Source: Lumbricus terrestris
Taxonomy: Eukaryota > Annelida > Clitellata > Crassiclitellata > Lumbricidae
DNA: 64,000 nt
Direction: 5' to 3'
Assembly (NCBI GenBank): GCA_949752735.1
Contig: OX457036.1
Location: 87,335,487-87,399,486, forward strand
The first letter of the stretch is position 1; the number at the start of each line of letters is the position of its first letter. This document shows positions 59,201 through 64,000 of this stretch, piece by piece. The translations under genes and the position numbers were made by a program. Below the pieces are notes generated by a model, which saw nothing but the letters and a program-made list of their open reading frames with translations, was not told where the DNA came from and did no database searches.

Positions 59201-62200
59201 TTTTTTGACGATTCAAAAACGTAACGCAACAAAAAGTAGGTTTTTGCCAATATTTTGGCCAAAAAGTAGGAATTTCAAAATGAAATTTTTACAGGCTGAT
59301 AGACAATTCATATTTACACATGATGACCAAAATTTCATCAAAATATTTCAAACAGAACAAAAGTTATATCACTTTTAGTGAGACCACCCTCGGTTTTTTG
59401 GATGAGACACCTTAAATGAAAATAAGAGGAACGTGTGGTTTTGAAAATGTGCTGCAGTTAAGGTATTATCCTACCCGTAATACAGGTGAGCTATCAAGTG
59501 CAACACCCTGATCCCGCACACTTGACAAATAAGAAAATATCCGAAATTTTCAGAGGGTAGAACAAGATCTGCACGTTCAATGTTGATGATCACAAGATAA
59601 TCTTGCCTCTTTTGCCTCATGACCAGGAATAGCCTATAGCCTAGTAGAAATTTCCGATGCCACTCAGGCAGTGAATTCCGTGATCTGTGGCACCTGGTTT
59701 GAATGCTGTGAATTTAAAAAAATTGCCACGAATAGTCACAATTTTCGGGCATATTTCGGCTCCTGATTTTGGTGCGATTCTCCCCATAATTTACAACATG
59801 CTACCGTGAATTCTGAACTTTTTCTGGAATTTCTGCTACCTGGCCATTAGTGTTGTGAGCTAATATTTAACTCGATTGAGGCAAGTTTTAACTCGATGAT
59901 ACCGGTAATGTGGAGTAGGTTACTAATGAACGCTGAACTTCAACAAGTTTAATATTTTCCCGAGTCTACCTGCCCGAAAAACCAGACTCGCCCGAAATTG
60001 GGGGGGGGGGATTTGCCCTCTGGACCCGTCTCCTACGCCCATGCTTTTACGGGTTGATTTGGTCAAACTTTGGTGAGTGTTCAAGTCTTTGCGATTTCTT
60101 GTGATAGTCATTATTTACTCAGGTAGCCTATACCAAACTAATGTCATTCGACGCCTTTTCTACTCCCATTCACCGGCGGCATGTTTAACATATCTGCGGT
60201 GTATTCATTGGCATAAGCATCTACATGTACGCTATGATAATATCATAGATGATTTCGTTGCCGATGGTCATTGTCTAGCTTCCTTGTTAAGAAATAAGCC
60301 GTTAGAGACATTTCCGTTTTTTGCTTGTGATGGGGCGGGGTTCACATTTGGAGCTTAGCCCTCTAGCCCCGGCCGACATAACTCGACAGTTAACAAGCAC
60401 AAAGTAGCAGCGAACAAAGCCTAATAAACGCTTTTATACAGCTTCCATGTCACACAGTTTTTATTGTCTTTATTGGTTAGTTCAAATAGATGCGGCCTAG
60501 GGCGCACTGTATAATTGTATTTGTGTTTTATGCATCCTAGATATGTAAATTTTTATGCATTTTCTATTTGGTTGCCGTCTATTTCCATCTTCCTATAGGT
60601 AATTCCTTTGCCCCAAACACCATCGTTTTTGTCAACTTTCATGACAAGGCCATACTTCTTTCCTTCATCACTTAGCTTCAATGCTGTACTCTTCAAACTC
60701 TGAATGTCTTCGTCTATCAGGTCGATGTCGTCTGCAAAACACAGATCATTAATATTCTCTCTGCTGATCTTTACTCATCCTTCTTCCTCCCTGGTCTTGT
60801 CTAGTATTCTTTCCAAGAGAGTGATGAATATGTCTGGTAAGATTGGATCACTCTGTCTTGTGCCTCTGCCGATGCCGAACCACGAGCCAATCTCTCCGTA
60901 TTTCCTTACAGCCGCCTTTGAATTGCTGTTAACTTCTCTTAGTATTCGCAACAGCTTGTTTTCTACAGTAGGCTAACTCCATAATTATGAGTCCATGGCC
61001 GACCATGTCGATGCCATCAAAGGCTTTTTGGAAATCGATAAAGCATTTGCAGATTTTCTTGTCTTTTCTTCTAGCCTTCTCGCCAATCAGTCTCAGTGTT
61101 AAGATTTGTTGAGTCGAACTTCTGCTCTTTCTGAATCCGGTCTGGTGTTCGTCTGCTCTGTATTCCTCTGTCTGTGCTCTGAGTCTCTGAGTTAGAAACG
61201 ACATCAGCACTCTTCCTCGTTGGGGTGCGCGGACGATTGATCACCGGACGGTTGATCATCGACCGATTGATCACCGGACGGTTGATCACCGGACGATTGA
61301 TCACTGCGGGCGTTTGATCATCGACCGATTGATCACCGGACGATTGATCACCGGACGATTGATCACCGGTCTAGTGGTCATTGGAATTTATTAACTGAGA
61401 ACGAACTATATAGACTATGTCGTAATTACCGCTAGTAAAGATAAACATTTGTATGAAACGATATGACAGACTCAATCTACTACATAATGCATTTAATTTG
61501 TAATGAAATTATAAGAAGTGAACTGTGAAAATATACTGAAACGGCAAGCGTTATTGAACTGGTAACTAATCAAATAAACAGATGCGTGCTTATTCTGATG
61601 TGCTATTTGCTGTGTAGGCTATAGCCTATAATATATTTAAGAATTAAGAGAAGCCGACGATGTTTATCTTTACTAGCGGTAATCACGAGATTTTTTAATC
61701 CTCAGTTAATAAATTTTAGTGACCACTAGACCGGTGATCAATCGTCCGGTGATCAATCGGTCGATGATCAAACGTCCGCAGTGATCAATCGTCCGGTGAT
61801 CAACCGTCCGGTGATCAACCGTCCGGTGATCAACCGTCCGGTGATCAATCGTCCTAGAACCGCTCGTTGGCTCATCAATGCGATGGTTGCTACATTCCTT
61901 GCGCTTCCCTTTTGTGTAACACGATTATGATTGACGTTTTCCATTCTTCCGGCATGTGACCTTCTCTATAATGCTATCCTGCAGATCTGGCGTAGTTCCT
62001 TTATTGCCATTCTCCTCTTCTCCTCCGTATTTTATCATTTCTCCTACTATGCCATCTTTCCCAGGGCTTTATGATGGATTACATGATGGATTTACGAATG
62101 CTTAAATGAAATTAACGGAAACTTTATAATGCATAGGTGGGAACATGTCGTACCTGTAGATCGACAACTCTGAAGACCGTCAACCTGTGAAAATAAGAGA

Positions 62201-62335
62201 AACTCAAGCATTAAATGCACTAAGCACAAAGCATCGTTTTGCTCCCATATTATTATTCCAAAAAATATGTTTCTGCTTAGTCTCAAAAATGAAGTCCAAT
62301 CAAAATAGATTTTTTTCCTATTGCAACTCATCCCG

Positions 62336-62398
<63 letters not shown>

Positions 62399-63292
62399 AT
62401 GTAAATATTCACATGATTTAATGCAGATAAGGGCTGGTATGCACAGGGCACGGCATAAGGTAATCACATATAGTGCCCAAACGCGACTTAGTAATTCCCG
62501 ATATAACCATTGGAATGTATCCATATGCACGAGAAAAAATAGCAACGAGAATAACTAATCTACACATTCCTTGAACCCGACGATGCATGACGCTTGCACT
62601 TCCCCCAATTCAATAGATCGTTGGCAGCGTGGGGTAAACAGAATCAGACCTAGAGCGGCCCGTAGTGAAATATCGGACGGCTGCCTATTGTTCGCGCTGT
62701 CCAGCGAAAGTCGGCCGTCTATTGTTCACAATGGGAGTAGCCGGCTTAAACCTACCTCGAAGTTGGAATAACGTTATACCTAGTTTAATTCGCTAATCTC
62801 AAGCCGTGCATACGGAAATAACCCAGTATTCCTGCATAGGCCAGATTTAAGCCAAATATACGAGTTATGCGCTCATGTGCATACGGGCCAAGGTGAGTAT
62901 ATAGAGTGGGAAACAATTGCACCTCATTACTAATATTATACCAAACTTATCTCACCAACCTCAGCATGGTAACATCCCTCCACTACTGCACAGTTAGACG
63001 GAGTATAGTGAAAGAATTCACAGGTCCTGATATCTCTTCGGTAGTTGTAGTTTGTACAGACGGAGTCCTGGAGACACTGCAAAGCACATAGAGCCCCGGG
63101 AGGAACACAGGAATCCGGATCTGATAACAACGGAGACAACTGGTCGACAGGAATAACAAGCGATGGTTGATCAAGTGCGCATGTCACTGCTCCGTTGTCA
63201 TCCTTCGTTTTCTCAAACGCAACTACCACGTTTCTCCACAAACTTCCAAGGTTGGAAGATATCACGAAGAAAAGTAAGCCCTGAACTTTCAT
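52781..63292 (-). CDS. Gene C: secreted PAN/Apple - mucin-like - fibrinogen-related protein
   Basis: Minus strand join 63292-62960, 62184-62154, 58050-57199, 53295-52781; 1731 nt, 576 residues, the same phases and exon sizes as A and B apart from exon 3. Signal peptide MKVQGLLFFVISSNLGS, PAN/Apple to residue 121, Ser/Thr/Glu-rich repeats 122-405, FReD 406-576. It is inverted relative to A and B and has the longest introns, loaded with MITEs and LINE fragments. No polyadenylation signal was recognised just downstream. Function is inferred as for gene A. Confidence 0.85.
53709..53853. mobile_element. MITE, 145 bp, in intron 3 of gene C
   Basis: Tips CATAGGTGCAATCACG and GTGGTTGCGCCTATG; flanks CCATTCGG and CCATTCTG agree at 7 of 8 positions. 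ctaaaagttgggg is repeated inside. Confidence 0.65.
54060..54365. repeat. Degenerate AT-rich tandem repeat
   Basis: Irregular ~20-30-bp units built on tcatttatcattatcaatca. Coding frames across it are low complexity. Confidence 0.7.
54645..55107. mobile_element. MITE, 463 bp, perfect 8-bp TSD, with internal tandem units
   Basis: Tips CATGGGCGGAGACCT and AGGTCTCCGCCTATG; AGAAGGAC at 54637-54644 and 55108-55115. Inside are four ~65-bp units with aaaggtcatcaactttttgg. Confidence 0.85.
55115..55854 (+). pseudogene. LINE C-terminal fragment interrupted by a MITE
   Basis: RLYKSLVRPLLEYCTQV (to 55197) resumes after the MITE with W, then RFFSARVV and an IAFKKKLEKCY-like end in another frame (55740-55850). 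This matches RT C-termini with a LVRPxLEYCxQVW motif. Confidence 0.65.
55198..55616. mobile_element. MITE, 419 bp, perfect 8-bp TSD
   Basis: Tips CAAGGGCGGATAC and GGATCCGCCCCTT; CCCAGGTT at 55190-55197 and 55617-55624. Two ~80-bp internal units contain aaaatagttgatgacctg-type words. A fragment is at 40494-40545. Confidence 0.8.
55855..56908. mobile_element. hAT-type element, 1054 bp, perfect 8-bp TSD
   Basis: Tips CAGCGTTTCCCAAACTTTTT and CAGTTTGGGAAACGCTG; ACCTAACT at 55847-55854 and 56909-56916. The inner ends carry ggttccgcggaaccc words. No transposase frame. Confidence 0.9.
57199..58050 (-). CDS. Gene C exon 3: Ser/Thr-rich repeat exon
   Basis: Acceptor tttcaacatag, donor gtgggt, 852 nt, phase 1-1. 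Repeats of about 11 residues (SAESLSSKV, SAEPLSSTT types), ending VPPSIPAINGCDAIIG. Open plus-strand frames over the same DNA are antisense shadows. Confidence 0.85.
58455..58535. repeat. Left-end relic of the 29687 MITE family
   Basis: cataggcgtaggggacattt then ttttgcccgaaaaaa. The right end is not adjacent. Confidence 0.6.
59020..59410. repeat. Two tandem mariner-end fragments
   Basis: Two head-to-tail copies of the terminal region of the 33165-34300 family: gccaaaaaagacccccctag ... gacgattcaaaaacgtaacg, then again from about 59235 to gagaccaccc. Confidence 0.7.
59955..60048. repeat. Right-end relic of the 29687 MITE family
   Basis: gcccgaaaaaccagactcgc, a G-run, then ctcctacgcccatg. Confidence 0.55.
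60590..62085 (-). pseudogene. LINE reverse-transcriptase fragment split by a foldback element
   Basis: The minus strand reads DGIVGEMIKYGGEE (near 62040), breaks, then EEYRADEHQTGFRKSRSSTQ, LRLIGEKARRKDKK and CFIDFQKAFDGID (61170-61000), then NDLCFADDIDLI (near 60740; the FADD catalytic block). It is a 5'-truncated RT with stops. It lies antisense of no known exon, within intron 2 of gene C. Confidence 0.75.
61224..61862. mobile_element. Foldback element with 15-bp minisatellite ends, 639 bp
   Basis: Arrays of GATCACCGGACGATT-type 15-mers at 61224-61375 and, inverted, 61725-61862, continuing inward through ttaactgag/ctcagttaa. Direct repeat CTCGTTGG at 61216-61223 and 61863-61870. The tip cggttctaggacgattg matches the start of the 9578 array. 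Confidence 0.8.
62154..62184 (-). CDS. Gene C exon 2: 31-nt microexon
   Basis: Acceptor tttcacag, donor gtacga. Encodes VDGLQSCRST plus one base. Read in the other possible phase it would give a stop, which supports the phase 0 to 1 model for the whole family. Confidence 0.85.
62336..62400. repeat. (AAT)n / (ATT)n microsatellite
   Basis: About 15 AAT units followed by inverted ATT units. Confidence 0.9.
62960..63292 (-). CDS. Gene C exon 1: signal peptide and PAN/Apple domain
   Basis: 333 nt, donor gttggt. PAN Cys all conserved; VTCALDQPSLVIPVDQL replaces VTCAVDEPSLVIPVDQL of gene B. Confidence 0.85.
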
Positions 63293-64000
63293 GATTGTAA
63301 TAATAGGTCTGCTGACGGAGACTGAATGACATCAACTGTATGATAGATGGCCGTTCCAATGATCAGCAGTTAGATCAAATTATGCAGCATTCTATTCATC
63401 TCTGTAAGCTAATTATTTTTGTATCGATTGCCTATAGGCTATTGGTCGCCGTCTTCATAAAGTTTATGACAACGATCTTTCATGAAGCGAATCCATGCCT
63501 GGCACTTGGTAGAACGTCAGGAATCGCATTTAGTGCTGGACAATGAGCTCGAATTTAATGAGCTCGTAGACATCTAGAGTATGATAGAAACAGGAACGCC
63601 TCACGCCATATTATGCACACACCATTACAACACACAATACAATGTATCCGTCGTGTCTCAATTAAACGCAATCACTCAAGGGTATGAATGCACAGAACCC
63701 AACTAAATGAGATCTGTAAGTATCTTTTGTTAATTATCTACCTGTTCTATTCGTTTGATCGCTCTCTTACTTCTGGCTCAATGTTCTGACCACTGCGCAC
63801 GTAGGCCTACTGCGCTCCTTTGTCCATGGTTAAGCCTATATACACTATAGAAGTCTAAGTGTCATAGATGTCATTACTTCTATGTGGTTCGTCGGAAGCT
63901 GCAGTAGCATTATCCATAGGCCTGTTTCTGAATAGAATAGGCCTTTTACATTCTGATTATAACGACCTGCATGCATGTGAGATTATCCGGCGTGGAATAA
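63293..64000 (-). other. Upstream region of gene C
   Basis: Not visibly similar to the shared upstream region of A and B. No repeats, RNA genes or exons recognised to the window end. Confidence 0.35.

Overview
This is a window of animal nuclear DNA. Short exons have GT/AG splice sites, coding is sparse, and the region between genes is saturated with retroelement fragments, MITEs and microsatellites. The frequent words taggcct and tacatgta, together with lectin-type domain combinations, suggest a marine invertebrate, most likely a mollusc or an echinoderm. I cannot settle which from sequence alone.

The core is a small family of secreted, multi-domain lectin-like genes that no single open frame shows whole. 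Each full gene has four exons: (1) a signal peptide plus a PAN/Apple domain, exactly 333 nt in all three genes; (2) a 31-nt microexon that closes the PAN domain and shifts the phase from 0 to 1; (3) a Ser/Thr-rich, mucin-like repeat exon of variable length; (4) a shortened fibrinogen-related (FReD) exon, exactly 515 nt in all three. The genes are A (+, 15973-24443, 623 aa), B (+, 34639-41407, 477 aa) and C (-, 63292-52781, 576 aa). Exon phases and lengths close without remainder in all three. Gene D (+, 46983-48851, 124 aa) is a stand-alone PAN protein: the position homologous to the microexon donor is not GT, and the frame reads on to a stop. A broken FReD exon with its 3'UTR lies at 14060-14595. 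At the left is the 3' part of an immunoglobulin-C-type lectin gene (exons 2003-2299, 2723-2905, 6263-6549). By domain logic these products would be extracellular recognition or adhesion proteins (compare molluscan FREPs and CREPs); that role is inference.

Region by region: 1-1755 is the 5' part of an LTR retrotransposon on the minus strand (LTR, primer-binding site, leader repeats, gag). 1775-6831 holds a hAT-type MITE and the Ig-CTLD gene. 7.5-13.7 kb holds MITEs, a 15-bp minisatellite, a hAT transposase remnant, a 1.65-kb element with internal ~170-bp repeats, and LINE debris. 14-24.6 kb is the FReD pseudogene and gene A, with a solo LTR in intron 1 and nested hAT and LINE material in intron 2. 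24.8-32.8 kb is microsatellites, LINE 3' ends and MITEs. 32.9-41.7 kb is gene B, with a mariner-type element in its upstream region and three foldback elements in its introns. 41.9-46.4 kb is LINE fragments, a perfect 48-bp hairpin and C-rich repeats. 46.98-48.98 kb is gene D. 49-52.2 kb is SINE, LINE and mariner remnants. 52.8-63.3 kb is gene C, whose introns carry at least five MITEs and two interrupted LINEs.

Many transposon calls rest on target-site duplications and terminal inverted repeats read by eye. Family names are assignments by signature, not by database search.
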